57,734 bases of DNA from Asterionellopsis glacialis (lineage: Eukaryota > Bacillariophyta > Plagiogrammaphyceae > Rhaphoneidales > Asterionellopsidaceae), in NCBI GenBank assembly GCA_014885115.2, contig WKLE02000181.1:18359-76092 (forward strand). The letters are read 5' to 3'. Each line of letters opens with the position of its first letter. Positions within the stretch are counted from its first letter, which is position 1. A model generated the notes under the pieces. That model saw only the letters and a program-made list of their open reading frames with translations. It searched no databases and was not told where the DNA came from. Below are positions 1-10,736 of the stretch, one piece after another. A program made the position numbers and the translations under genes.

Positions 1-217
1 TATGCATAACCGTTTCAAACTTTTTAAAAGTTTTTCCAAAAATTTTCAAACTTTTTTGAAATTTTTCAAATTTGCATTCTACATTTTTTTTTAACCTTTC
101 ATCATATACAGTATTTGCTGTCCTAGCTAGATTTCTCAGAGTGCTCAACAAAGGTTCCAGCAAAGAAGTTATCTTTAGCATGTAACATCCTTCATTATTT
201 TTCGTTCAATTGAAATC

Positions 218-1318
218 ATGGCGCAGCTGCACCTAATTGTTCTCATCTTATCCACCATCGGTCTACTTCTTGATGTTGTCAACTCAAGCAAGTGCTCTAC
301 AAGTACAGTTGGCTGTAGTTCAGGATGTTGGTTTGACGGATACAAATGTGTTCCAGTAGGCCCGGGCTACTTCAGCCCAAGAGACGACGACGAGAAGTTT
401 CCGTGCGAAAAGGGGACATTCAGTGATGAGAATAATGCAGACATTTGCTCTCTGTGTCCTCCAGGTTCTTTCAATGGGCTTCGTGGTCAGTCTTACTGTA
501 TGCTTTGCCCCACCGGTTTTTTTCAAGACCAGCACGGAAAACATTTCTGTTCTAGTTGTACACCAGGTTATGGTGGACAAGGTAGTAATTCCTTTTATCT
601 TGATGCATATACCAAACGAAGAATTTGCTTGCTCGAGGAAACTGGTATTCCTACCTTGAAGCCATCTTCCAATCCATCGATCATTCTATCTACAATGTCT
701 CCCACTACTTCGCCGACTTCACTCCCGAGTAAAACGTATACTGAAGCACCAATATTAACTGAAGAACCAAGTTCTCAGCCATCAAAGTTGATATCTGGGT
801 CTCCTACCATTCAACAGCCTTCTTCAGGCCCCTCTACCCAAACTCATCAGCACGAACAACTAGACATTGTAATACCTATATATGATGACGACTATAGCTT
901 CCCTGGCAAAGAAAGTGATACGGCGTCATCTAGAAGGGAAACATTTGGAATCTTACTGGTAATTATGGCTACTCTTTCTATCTTTGGAATGTTTGTCATT
1001 TACTCTGTCTGCCAGCCGGGGGAAGCTATTGCCGAGGAAAGCAGCAACGCTGGTATAATGCGAGGCGACGATTCGGATCATAAACATCTCATATGGAAGA
1101 CGGAGAGCCTAGGCCATGAGAAAGATTTAGGTGCTGAAATACACTATGTAGACGCAATTATTGAACCCGAAGAAAATAAGTCAAAAGTTACAAATGACGA
1201 TGATAAGGCAACCCTGTGGGCAGAAGTAGTGCAGAACATGGTTGACACCAAGAGTCAAGGTCACGCACAAGTAGACTGCTCGGAGATTACAGGAACGACG
1301 AATACAAGGCAAGTGTAA
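218..1318 (+). CDS. Cys-rich single-pass membrane protein with Pro/Ser linker
   Basis: Single-exon gene, 366 aa. Residues 1-23 form a clear hydrophobic signal peptide. Residues about 25-137 hold many cysteines in CxxCPPGSF and CxLCPTGFF patterns, with glycine-aromatic turns, as in GCC2/GCC3 or ephrin-receptor/TNFR-like repeats. Residues about 145-210 are Pro/Ser/Thr-rich (PSSNPS, SPTTSPTSLPS), a linker type common in diatom surface proteins and probably O-glycosylated. One hydrophobic helix (about 243-265) is followed by a cytoplasmic tail of about 100 residues. The layout predicts a type I plasma-membrane or secretory-pathway protein. The ligand is unknown. Convergent with the kinase gene that ends at 1432. 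Confidence 0.8.
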   Translation: MAQLHLIVLILSTIGLLLDVVNSSKCSTSTVGCSSGCWFDGYKCVPVGPGYFSPRDDDEKFPCEKGTFSDENNADICSLCPPGSFNGLRGQSYCMLCPTGFFQDQHGKHFCSSCTPGYGGQGSNSFYLDAYTKRRICLLEETGIPTLKPSSNPSIILSTMSPTTSPTSLPSKTYTEAPILTEEPSSQPSKLISGSPTIQQPSSGPSTQTHQHEQLDIVIPIYDDDYSFPGKESDTASSRRETFGILLVIMATLSIFGMFVIYSVCQPGEAIAEESSNAGIMRGDDSDHKHLIWKTESLGHEKDLGAEIHYVDAIIEPEENKSKVTNDDDKATLWAEVVQNMVDTKSQGHAQVDCSEITGTTNTRQV

Positions 1319-1431
1319 GAGTAATGTTGTGTTTAAAGGATCCAAGAAGCGTAATGATTTTGGTGATTTGCGTGGAGAGAAACTTAGACTATATCATAAG
1401 TTCATAAATTTCGAACGAGCAAAATTATTTT

Positions 1432-3377
1432 CTACCGCACTGGGTACGTCCGCCTTACTTCAGGGTTATTTTTATCACCCGAAGGATCCTCTTTTCTCCT
1501 GCTATTATTTCGCTGCCGTTGCCGATCTCTTGACTGGGCCAAGTTGATGTTTTCAATCCCACTTGACAAATCGTCCTTTTCACTTCCTTTTTCCCAAAAT
1601 TTGTTGCCATTGAATGGAACGAAATCTTCTTTTTTTGCATTTGATTCGTATAAAGATTTTCCAAACATTGGATCATCACTATCTCCCTTCTTTTCATCGG
1701 CTTCCACAACTTTGGCTGAAGCAAACGGATTCTTAGTCATTGAGAATGCGAGGTCTTGACTAACATCCTTTCTTTGAGGCGAGGGGACACTTCTGTCAGT
1801 CCAAGTAGAGAACGAATCTACGAATTCTGGCTCTGCCAAAGGTTTACTGTTCTTTTGTTCATGAGGTGATGAAGCACCTGTCTCTGCCGCTCGTCGACGT
1901 CTTGCTGCAGCAGAATTGGGATTCAATTTCTTTGCTTCTGCAGGTTTTCTAGGTTCTACTACTCTCTGGGCCCTACTCGTAATACCCTGCCCATCTGTTC
2001 TGTACGTACCAACTCTCTCTGATTTGGGTGGTTGCTCCACGGGTTCTGACGTGCCTTCGGCGGTTTCGGTCTTTTTATTTTTAGATGACTTGGAGGATTT
2101 ACGTGGTGGCAATGGTCGGCCCGAATAGATTGCAGACAAACATAATATCACCTCAGTCATGTCAGCTCTTGCCTTGCAATCGACAGTGAGCATGCGGTCG
2201 ATCAGTTCAACTATTCCTTCACCGTACGGATGATTTTCTGGAATCTTATAGTTTCTCGACAGAATGGCAAGATTAGAACCTTCTTCAAAGCAATTCTGTA
2301 GAAAGGCAAGGGAATATAGACAGCATCCCAAAGCCCAAACATCGGTACTAAACAATATGACAGGCAAACAAAAGCAGGAATATGAGATGCCGCATCAACA
2401 TAAAAGAAATTATAGTTCAATTTTCCAACTCTTACCTTTGTGTCAACTTCTTCGTCATATACAGATCTACCATTTCTGGTGCTCTAAACATTTGAGTGGT
2501 CGTCCTCTGAATACATTCTTCCGCTTCAGATCGAGCAGCTGGAGTCTTCAATTCAACATGTCCAAATACAGCTGAACCAAAGTCGCACAGTTTGTAAGCT
2601 CCATTCTTCACAAGAAAGTTGACAGGCTTCAAATCACGATGAACAATTGGCGGTCGTTGAGCATGCAGGTACGAAACAGCATTACAAATCTGTCCAAATG
2701 CGATGATTAGAGATGGCAAATCAAACCGTTTCCCCTGAGCCTTGAGGTTGTTGCAAACATCCAATGCGTGACCTGTTTCGCAGTATTCCATGAGAATCAT
2801 ATGTTGTGCGTGCTCCTTTTTATCCGCGCCAGGTCCGTCCTTTTCTTTTTTCAAAACTCCAGCTACGATCCCCCCGGATGGTGGAGCTGGTGGAGCCATG
2901 CGATAACAAGCATCGTGCATTTTTATTATAGACGGGTGACTCAGACGCGATAGAAGCTTTGCCTCCTTTTCCGCAATTTCCCTTTGTTGCCGTGAGTGAA
3001 TAGATGTAACTTTCAAAACATTAACATTCGAAGCTGAAGCAGCGCCCTTTGCATCCTGGGCATTAGAATTAGGTCCATCTGCATTATCTTTTACTTGATA
3101 CACATAAGAGAAGCCCCCTATGAAACCATGATTGTTAGTGGTGCAACAAAATTGGGTCAGAAATCTTGGTTAGCTGTTACTCGTGTAACAAGAAACACTA
3201 TATTTGAATCGCTCTTGATCTCCCGTTTTTTGGCCAAGACTCAGGAATTACAAAATTTTTGTTCTTACCTTCACCAAGCAGTTTCGTGACAGTCACAGAT
3301 CTGCCATTGACAGAAATCTTATCTCCGACTAGTTGTGTGCCGAGACCACCAGTATCGGTTCCTCCTCCTCGTTGCAT
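1432..3377 (-). CDS. Ser/Thr protein kinase of the NAK family (Ark1/AAK1/GAK-like)
   Basis: Three exons: 3377-3269, 3117-2436 and 2347-1432, all GT-AG and in phase, 568 aa. The glycine loop is made across intron 1 (LLGEG + GFSYV), matching the EGGF loop of NAK kinases. The ATP lysine lies in VLKV, the catalytic loop is HRDLKPVNFL and the metal-binding motif DFG. Exon 3 begins TDVWALGCCLYSL, as in AAK1/GAK/Ark1. The C-terminal half (about 270 residues) is charged low complexity, rich in Ser, Lys and Glu, as is usual for these kinases. By family it would phosphorylate clathrin adaptor subunits and control endocytosis and actin. The start is the first ATG before a conserved kinase N-lobe. No DPF/NPF adaptor-binding cluster stands out beyond one NPF near residue 480. 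Confidence 0.9.
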
Positions 3378-3705
3378 GGTGCTAATGGATTTGATGAATG
3401 GTTATCTAACTCGGTGTCGTTCAATTTCGTTCTTTGCGACCTTTGTTAGCAACGTGTAGCTCTGGGATTGTGTTCGGCTATGCTTGCTCGCTGTGTATTG
3501 GGCAACGTCTGACTACGGGAAATTGTACGTACAAAGACGTAAGGATCCCCGTGAAATTCTACGAATCGAAGAAAGACAATGAAATTTGTTCTCAATCGGC
3601 GTGATCTATCGATGGAGCCTCCCAAGAAAGATATGTGCGAGGGTGTAACTTTCTAAATCAATAAACAATATCTTTGTCAAGTCTTTTGTCGGACGTTTCT
3701 AGTTT
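3378..3705. other. Intergenic: upstream region of the kinase gene
   Basis: About 330 bases between the kinase start and the end of the next minus-strand ORF. I see no gene. It should hold the kinase promoter and 5' UTR, but no clear core element can be picked out. Confidence 0.4.
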
Positions 3706-3909
3706 TCACTGAAAAACTTCCACCTGCCTTGAGAGCGTCGCAAACCTGTGCCAATGTTGTGTACTGTACCAAATAAATATCCCGGTAGAAACCAGCGTAC
3801 ATGCAGTCACCACCAAAAATGCAAAGCCCACCTCCCAAGGGGCCCGCCCGGCACGTGAACCAAAATCATACTCCTCCGCGGGAACGGCTGTGTACAGGTT
3901 GCTTGCCAA
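3706..3909 (-). CDS. Small hypothetical membrane protein, probably 5'-incomplete
   Basis: Open frame of about 67 codons ending at 3706. It encodes a hydrophilic stretch (AVPAEEYDFGSRAGRAP), then one strong hydrophobic helix (VGFAFLVVTACTLVSTGIFI) and a short charged tail. The codon at the nominal start is TTG, not ATG, and the frame is closed upstream by TGA, so either an upstream exon is spliced on or the ORF is not real. A splice acceptor could lie just before the TTG (GCGAG), but I found no matching first exon. I do not recognise the family. Confidence 0.3.
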   Translation of the reverse strand: MASNLYTAVPAEEYDFGSRAGRAPWEVGFAFLVVTACTLVSTGIFIWYSTQHWHRFATLSRQVEVFQ

Positions 3910-5268
3910 CTCGCATTCAAGTGAGTAGTATCATCTATCATCATCAGTATGTTGATGTTTGGTAATAGTGGCAAACATTATATTATTATATGTACCTGTT
4001 AAGCATATTTTAAAAGTATATTCGAGTATATTATAAATGTATAACGCTGTTTATTCTTATTCTTTATTATTTCCTAATGTACTGTAAACCAAAGACTATA
4101 TTGATTTTTAAATTTTTATCTCTGGCATGATAGTTTTTAGTACGAATATAACCTGGTTGATTTGATACCAATGTCAGCGTTGCTATGGCACCTTTTTCAA
4201 TTGCTTATAAATTTCTTTGCTACTTGTCACCAAGACTCGCGTTTTCTATTCGAAATGTCACATACAGAGTCTCGCTCCTTGTCGGTGTATGTAAAGTCAG
4301 TCGTATGTAGGACTAAAAAGAATCAAGGAGTTCGGGATTGCTGTTGGTGGAAACAAAACGACTGAGGTTATGGATAACTGTGTCTACCGGTTCATATAAA
4401 AAATACATACTTACTCTAGAGAGTCCTCTCTAGAGAGGTCCTCTAGAGAGAGTCCTACGGTATTGAGTTGGGTGAGATAGTTTAATATCGTCCTCATTGA
4501 ACTTTATTTCTAATGCTCTTGTCATGATAGACGACGTATGATCTGTTTTGAAAAAGTTTTTTGGCTCAAGTTCAAAGTAAATAACATTAAAATATAGAAG
4601 GTACATGATGTAATCAAATGAAATGTTGAATGGAAGCAATATTGTGCTATCTCAGGAGGCTGGACATCAAGTTAATTTTTGACTTTCAAAATTTATTGCT
4701 CAATTTTTGTTGTGTTCAATTCGATCTATGGATTTGTATATCGATACCAATATCAACCAATCATGCTGCGTTAAAATTCTCTAAAAGCAGTGAACCCCAC
4801 AATGACTAAAAATGAAAAATGCACTGTATACGCTAGAGAATGACAACCTACCAACCTGCTTTACTTCGTCTATTTGCTTCTCTTTTTCAGGATTAGGGTT
4901 TCCTTTGAAAGATTAGGCGACCGCGTCGACCCCTTTCGAAAAAATGATATTTTGTAGCAAGTTATATCGCCAGCGATCTATCCAAGGTTGTTTATATAAA
5001 TCTATTGACGACAGCAATAAAACTTAAATGCAAGCAAAAATAACTTTGTTTACTTTGTATGTATTTTACTTAATATGTATAAGCGAAAGAAAATCATCTT
5101 GCAAAAGTTTTTTCCTAGACTTCTTTCCTCCATCAACCTTAATACTCACTTGACAGATCTACTTGGGATACAAATATTAATATGTATTTACTTGGAAATT
5201 AAATTAGAAATGAACTGAAAAATTGTTAATTCTTCCATAATTTCGAACGAGAAGCTAAAAATCGTTGT
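3910..5268. other. Intergenic, AT-rich, with a CTCTAGAG palindrome cluster
   Basis: No supported gene; short open frames here have no coding character. At about 4415-4455 the hexamer-to-octamer CTCTAGAG and its relatives (TCTAGAGAG, GTCCTCTCTAGAGAGG) are packed several times in 40 bases. The same words recur in other intergenic regions of the window. Confidence 0.5.
4414..4456. repeat. CTCTAGAG / GGTCCTCT short palindrome cluster
   Basis: A 43-base block built from overlapping copies of CTCTAGAG, TCTAGAGAG and AGTCCTCT, able to fold back on itself in several registers. Related blocks occur near 25685, 46880-47035, 50140-50160 and 55890-55920. The function is unknown. Confidence 0.6.
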
Positions 5269-6198
5269 TTATACGATTTCTGGTTCACTTGGTTCTGAAG
5301 CTGCGTTATTTTCAATGGCAGGTGCTACGGGTGGTGAAGCTCCTCCCTCGGTTGTCGTCGTCGTTTCTGGTGCTGTTGCTTCAGGTGGTGATCCAATTTC
5401 AAATATGGGAGCCCCTGTAGCATGATTTTCAGGAGGAGAACCAATTTCAAATTGATTGGTCGAATCAGTTGCCGGTGGTGATGGCGACATGGCTCGTTCC
5501 TTGGACGATTTTTCTTCACCACTTTCCATAACACTTTCAGGTGATTTAATTCCATCATTCATATCTAATGCTTTGGGAGTAACTATGCCATTCGACATGG
5601 GTGAATTCACACCCGATCCTTCACTGACAGCTAACTTTAACACCGCACCATCTGCTTCAAGTTGAAGTTCAGGTGATCGAACTTGTTCTCGAGCGGTCAC
5701 ATCTTCACTCAATTCCAACTTGTTTTTATATTTCTTATGAATGACAAAGAAACCAAAGGCAGCCACCACAGAAAGTACAATCACTACAATAAAGACAGTC
5801 ACACCTGTTTTTAATCCATCATTCGTGTTTTTACTGTTGTTGTATCCAGCATTCAATGCATCCCCACCGGCACGTGAGGGGACCTTTTGATTCACTGTAA
5901 ATTGACAATGACTCCCCTTGTAATTATCTGTACAAATGCAATCGATATGGGCACTTTCTGGTGTTACGTTTTCCTTGCAGGTTCCCCCGTTCGTACAAAA
6001 GGAGGTACGAGATACCGCATTTTCATCATTGCAATAGACGGTAGCCTTGTGTTCACAGGACAAACCCTCAAAGGCATCTAATAAATTGGTTTGTGTACAG
6101 TCACAATCAAAGGCACCTTCATCAACATCACTTTCGACACAGACAGACCCATGCATACAACGATGTCCATCGTTACACAGTTCATAAATATTCGCCAT
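5269..6198 (-). CDS. EGF-like-repeat single-pass membrane protein
   Basis: 309 aa. Two EGF-like units are visible: residues about 8-48 (CNDGHRCMHGSVC...DCDC...C) and about 56-98 (FCTNGGTCKE...DCICTDNYKGSHC). A hydrophobic helix (about 131-153) and a cytoplasmic tail of about 155 residues follow. The tail is Ser/Pro/Glu-rich and contains the near-repeat FEIGSPPE twice. The architecture is that of a surface adhesion or receptor-like protein. Odd point: the first ATG starts directly at the EGF region and gives no signal peptide. The frame stays open a few codons upstream, after a possible acceptor (AAACAG), so a short upstream exon carrying the signal is plausible, but I could not identify it. 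The 5' end is therefore uncertain. Confidence 0.75.
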   Translation of the reverse strand: MANIYELCNDGHRCMHGSVCVESDVDEGAFDCDCTQTNLLDAFEGLSCEHKATVYCNDENAVSRTSFCTNGGTCKENVTPESAHIDCICTDNYKGSHCQFTVNQKVPSRAGGDALNAGYNNSKNTNDGLKTGVTVFIVVIVLSVVAAFGFFVIHKKYKNKLELSEDVTAREQVRSPELQLEADGAVLKLAVSEGSGVNSPMSNGIVTPKALDMNDGIKSPESVMESGEEKSSKERAMSPSPPATDSTNQFEIGSPPENHATGAPIFEIGSPPEATAPETTTTTEGGASPPVAPAIENNAASEPSEPEIV

Positions 6199-7020
6199 GA
6201 TGTGTATGTTCTGTTTTAATTTTCTTTTTCAAACAAAGATTGGAAATGAGAAAAAATAAAAAGGACAAAGACGTGTACTGTTGTCGAGATGGAATTCGTC
6301 GACAATCAATAAAAAGAACAAACACAAGACACTCTCTACTAGAGGATGCTTTGTTGTCGTTTCGTTTAGCCGCTGATTCCTGAAGAATGTTACTGAGATG
6401 GAAGCAGGTATGGGCACACAGTACCAGTACGATGGAAAGCGAGCCTACAATATACCAGGTAGAGGAGTTGTCCTCCCTTCAAGAGTATATAGCTACGACT
6501 AGTCTTGAGGATTTCATGGTAAATACTGCAGACGCAAGCAGGGACGCAGTGCATGGAATAGAATTGGCGTGCACTTATTCACAACGTCTCTCGTTTCGGA
6601 ATTTTGAGCATCCACTCCGTCTATCGTTTCTATCTGTATCTTAATAAATGTAGACAAGTATAACCTAAATCGTTTCAGTCAACGGATCGATCCATGATTG
6701 CGAGTCCATCGATTCAAAAATAAATGATTGATTCATTCGATTATTTTTTATGCATGTGCTTCGGGTTTTGATTCAGGCATTGCAGGCTTTCTCGGTCTCG
6801 CGCGCCTCTTTTTCCATTCTCGCTTCCAATCTCTCTGGTTTGTTATCTGCACCGACGAATGGACAAATCTAGAGATCTAGGTAGTCCCAGAGAGTCGTAC
6901 TGTGCCTGTACCGTACGAGTACATGGTACACTACATAGGAACTGAATAATAAAATTCTTATTATTTACGACCCAAACCACCGCCAACCTCCAAAAGACTT
7001 GTGCAGAGAGCGACAGAGCA
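6199..7020. other. Intergenic: divergent upstream region
   Basis: About 820 bases between two divergent genes (5269-6198 minus and 7021-9213 plus). No convincing gene. It probably contains both promoters and possibly an unrecognised signal-peptide exon of the EGF-protein gene. Confidence 0.4.
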
Positions 7021-9213
7021 ATGACCATGGCTGCTGCTCCACCACGACTACCGGTGGCATTACTGTTGCTAGGCTTGATTGCTATAGATTTCTCTACATT
7101 ATGTCATGGAAAATCAATTAATTATAATACATTGCATCTAAGAGGTAGTGAAGGTGTATCATGGAATACGAATACGAATGCTTTCCAAGAAGACACGAAT
7201 AGGAGGAATGTCCGACGGTTGCATTCAGAGGATGAGGATGAGGAAGACGGTGAGGAAGATGTGCCACCGGAGAAAGATCAAAAAGAAGAAGAAGAAGAAC
7301 CAGAAGAAGTGGTGCCAGAAGTAGTCAAGGAAGACGAACATCACCATGGTGGTGATGACAGTGAAGTAAAAAAGGACGAATCAAAGAGTACTGCACCCTC
7401 CTCTGAAGAAAAACATCATTCATCCAAAGGGGGAGACGGTGAGAAAGAAGATAAAGAGACAACAAAAGATACGGAAACTTCAACTTCAAAATCAGAAAAC
7501 AAACATCACGATGACGGTGGTGGTGATGAAAAAAAACCAACGAAAGCAAAGGAGGAAGGCCATAAGCACAATGATGGGAGTGATCATAAAGAAACAAACG
7601 ATGATGGAAAAACCTCAGGTGGGGATTCTAAAGGGGGGCATCAAAAGAATGGTGATGAAGATGCTGCTTCTTCTTCCACAAAAAAGTCTGACGAAGATAC
7701 CAGCAGCAGTTCATCGCATAAGTCAGATCATACTGATGACACCGAGAAAAAAGATGCAAAATCGGGTGATTCGGAGGGTACCAAATCTGAAAGTAGTTCT
7801 CATGAGCATGGGCACAATGGCGATGACAACAAAGAAGGGAAGAAGGACGCTTCTTCTTCTTCACATGGTGATGATAGCAGTAAGGGATCAGATACCAAAA
7901 CCGAAGGAAGTAGTTCTCACGGACATGGACACGATGATAATAAAGATTCCACTGAAAAAAAGAAGGATGAATCTTCGAATGGTCATGGTCACAACAATGA
8001 TGACAATGGTGGAACTAAGTCAGATGAACACAAGAAAGATAAGTCAGATGGTGCAAATGAAGTAACTGAAACAAAACACCATGATAACGATGGTAAAGAT
8101 GTGGATTCTGACAAAGATACAACCACAACATCATCTAAAGGAAACGATGAAGATGATGAAGATTCTGATTTAAAAATAATGGACGATGAAGACTCACCTG
8201 AAAATGAAGAATCGTTTGATGAGCCAAGACCACCAGCTCAGGATGAAGAAGAATCAGTGGATGATGTAGAATCCGTGGATGATGAAGAATCTGATGAAGA
8301 GACATCTGATATTTCTGCCGACGATGAAGAGAGTGTCAGTGAAGGATCAGAAGAATCGGAGGACGATCCTGGTGATGAGGACGAATCTGGTGATGAGGAC
8401 GAATCTGATCAAGATCCTGAGGAGTTCATCGACGATGAAGATGATTCTGACGAGGGTGATAACACATACGATGATAAGGAAGAGATATCAGTATCATCGA
8501 AGAAGGGAAGTGATGAAGATGACGAAGACAATGACGAGGAAAATAATGATATCCAAAGTGAAAGTGACAGCGATGTGGATGACAATGTTTCTACTTCTGA
8601 TTCTGACAGTGAAAGTGACAGCGATGTGGATGACAATGTTTCTACTTCTGATTCTGACAGTGATACTGACGTTGATGTTGAGGAAGAGCGAGAGCCCATT
8701 CCAGAACCTAATGATGATTTCACCAAAGGAAACTTTAAGGATGAAGACGAAGAGGGACAAGATGAAGAAAGAGAGCCTATCCCAGAGGACGAAGAGGACG
8801 ACGACCACGTAGAAGACACACACAGTGACTATGGTATGGAAGAGAAAGAGGACATTGAAGAAAAGGAAGAAGAAGAGGAAGAAATTGTTGAAGAAGTGGA
8901 AGAAGAACTAGTTAAGGAAACAGAAGAGGTTCGAGTCTTTGGGGGGTTAGGATTTCTATTCGCAATTGCAGGGATGATTTTTACAGCACACCAAATGTCA
9001 GAAAATCCAGATGGTATCGTAGCAAGTATTTGTCGATTGGCAATTACATTATGTGGATGTGTAGTCAAGATGGTCGTTGTTCCAGTTAGAAAATTCTTGG
9101 GCGTGAACCCTCATTACGGAGGGCACATTCCTGTCAGTACAATGGATTACCGTGACGCATACTCAGGTTCTGGTTCTTCACGTCAAAATGGGTTTGACAT
9201 AGAGATATCGTAG
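7021..9213 (+). CDS. Long acidic, Ser/His/Lys-rich secretory membrane protein
   Basis: Single exon, 730 aa. A signal peptide (residues about 8-30) is followed by a short region containing an R-R-L motif (VRRLHSEDE, about residues 64-72). Residues about 70-625 are extreme low complexity: Asp/Glu/Ser/Lys-rich, with many His-Gly-His or His-His-Asp clusters (HGHGHDD, HHGGDD), then Ser-Asp runs. The unit SESDSDVDDNVSTSD is tandemly duplicated around 8557-8655. The C-terminus has two hydrophobic segments (about 638-656 and 665-690) and a 40-residue tail. Signal peptide, RXL processing site, Ser/acid-rich luminal domain and membrane anchor together resemble diatom biosilica or silicalemma-associated proteins; that link is inference. 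Acid and His clusters could bind Ca, Zn or other metals. Confidence 0.85.
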   Translation: MTMAAAPPRLPVALLLLGLIAIDFSTLCHGKSINYNTLHLRGSEGVSWNTNTNAFQEDTNRRNVRRLHSEDEDEEDGEEDVPPEKDQKEEEEEPEEVVPEVVKEDEHHHGGDDSEVKKDESKSTAPSSEEKHHSSKGGDGEKEDKETTKDTETSTSKSENKHHDDGGGDEKKPTKAKEEGHKHNDGSDHKETNDDGKTSGGDSKGGHQKNGDEDAASSSTKKSDEDTSSSSSHKSDHTDDTEKKDAKSGDSEGTKSESSSHEHGHNGDDNKEGKKDASSSSHGDDSSKGSDTKTEGSSSHGHGHDDNKDSTEKKKDESSNGHGHNNDDNGGTKSDEHKKDKSDGANEVTETKHHDNDGKDVDSDKDTTTTSSKGNDEDDEDSDLKIMDDEDSPENEESFDEPRPPAQDEEESVDDVESVDDEESDEETSDISADDEESVSEGSEESEDDPGDEDESGDEDESDQDPEEFIDDEDDSDEGDNTYDDKEEISVSSKKGSDEDDEDNDEENNDIQSESDSDVDDNVSTSDSDSESDSDVDDNVSTSDSDSDTDVDVEEEREPIPEPNDDFTKGNFKDEDEEGQDEEREPIPEDEEDDDHVEDTHSDYGMEEKEDIEEKEEEEEEIVEEVEEELVKETEEVRVFGGLGFLFAIAGMIFTAHQMSENPDGIVASICRLAITLCGCVVKMVVVPVRKFLGVNPHYGGHIPVSTMDYRDAYSGSGSSRQNGFDIEIS

Positions 9214-9723
9214 TAATACATACATTATAACGATATTATCATTACATTGCATAAATTTTGGTGGTTTCTCTGGAGTGCAGCCCTAATCCTACTCTTGATT
9301 TTGGGGTAAACAGTTTTGATTGTGATGTGTTGAATCTTTTCTCTGGGAAAAATCCAAAAAGGAAGAAGAAGAAAAAGATTTAGCTTTGTAGTTTGAAAGC
9401 GTTAAAGCTATCCACAGGTTATGAGTTTTTTTGTAAAATGCGGTGACGTGTAACTTTCATGTCTCTCTCCCTACCCGCCCGCAGAGCTTCGGTTTTTCCT
9501 CTCTCCCAGACTTCGTTCCCTGATGATTGAAGTCTCTGTGATTTCAACTTGCACAAACGTTCCTCCTTTTTTCGCGCTTGTCGTTCACTCTTTCAACATC
9601 TGCCGTGCCAGTCGACAATAATCAGCCTTTAGAGAGCTACACATAGCATTTCTCTTTGTGAACACGAATCACTTGGAGCAGAATTATCGACAGAATAAGT
9701 CCCTCTACCTTTGGAAGTTGCGG
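9214..9723. other. Intergenic: 3' flank and transporter promoter
   Basis: About 510 bases with a purine run near 9355-9380 (GGAAGAAGAAGAAAAAG) and pyrimidine-rich DNA at 9465-9560. No gene is visible. The open frame extends a little upstream of the chosen ATG of the next gene through a GTG codon, but there is no earlier ATG in that frame. Confidence 0.4.
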
Positions 9724-10736
9724 ATGTTATTGGCGCCTCGGATTAAAAAAACACTGATTTGCTATCTCAGTTTTCTTCAGTTTGCAACTCATCAGTATAG
9801 AGGTGCACTTGCCGTAAATTCTCCCACAAGAAGAACACCTCAATTTCACATTATGACTCCAAGAACAAGTAGTTCTGTGTCAAACAGAAACAATGATGAC
9901 TCGGCTGCAATGCGTGATTTGAAAGAAAAAATCGTTTCACAAGCAGCTGAAATTGAAAAACTTAAAAAGCAAATAGCACCAAAGAAGTCAGCAGCAGTGT
10001 CAGGACATGGAGCGCACGGAGGAGGTGGAGAAGAGGACGTTGAAGGTTATCTCCAACGTTCATTTTTTACACTTGCCTCTCATCGAGTTGGTTGGCTAAG
10101 TCTGTTTTTGTGTTCCCTATCGCTAACTGCAATTATTATGAATGGCTTTGAACATACATTGAGTAGACAGGTGTGTGGTGTGTGGTGTGTAGTATGGTCA
10201 AAGAGGGTCACATTATGATGATTTCTGTTCACATATTGCTCCTTTCGACAATTTCTAATTTGTTTTTTGTCTTATCTTATTCCTAATTTGGGCATGGTGA
10301 TTAGATTGAACTGGCATATTTTGTTCCACTTTTAGCCGGGCATGGTGGAAATACTGGGGGACAAACTGTTGGAACTGTGTTGTCGGCAATATCTAAAGGC
10401 AGTATAAAATTATCGGATGCTCCTCGTGTAATATTCAAGGAGGCTTCTTCTGGTTTTCTTGCTGGCAGTATTCTTGGACTAATGGTAGGGCCTATTGCAC
10501 ATTACGTCATGGGAATTTCAATGCATGTTTCAGCAGTGGTTACGTGTACCTTGCCATTAACATCCACGATTGCTGGGACACTAGGGTCAACGATTCCATT
10601 TTTCTGTCTAGTACTCGGTATAGATCCAGCCTTGGTTTCTGCTCCAGCTATGACATCGTTTGTCGATGTTTCTGGATTGCTGTGCTATTTCATTTTGGCA
10701 AAACATATATTTGCACTATTCAACGTGGACTTTTAA
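9724..10736 (+). CDS. MgtE/SLC41-type divalent cation transporter (membrane domain only)
   Basis: Two exons, 9724-10170 and 10305-10736, giving 292 aa. The 134-base intron starts with a GTGTGTGG repeat. Residues 1-25 are hydrophobic and may target the protein to the secretory pathway. A short coiled coil (about 60-85) and a His/Gly patch precede the membrane part. The MgtE signature spans the splice site: IELAYFVPLLAGHGGNTGG, then QTVGTVLSAIS; further helices include DPALVSAPAMTSFVDVSGLL, the conserved DPA..s.P..T..vD..Gl motif. The cytosolic N and CBS domains that gate bacterial MgtE are absent. Expected role: Mg2+ or other divalent-cation movement. The membrane is unknown (plastid envelope, vacuole or plasma membrane). 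Confidence 0.88.

Noticed and set aside
4162..4365. 67-codon plus-strand ORF
   Set aside because: No coding character and in AT-rich intergenic DNA.
7439..8065. 208-codon plus-strand frame overlapping the acidic protein
   Set aside because: Frame-shifted shadow of the biased Asp/Lys codons, with no signal peptide or domain.
8409..8819. Long Ser-rich open frame on the minus strand
   Set aside because: It is the antisense of GAT/GAA/GAC-rich acidic codons of the 7021-9213 gene and has no independent coding signal.
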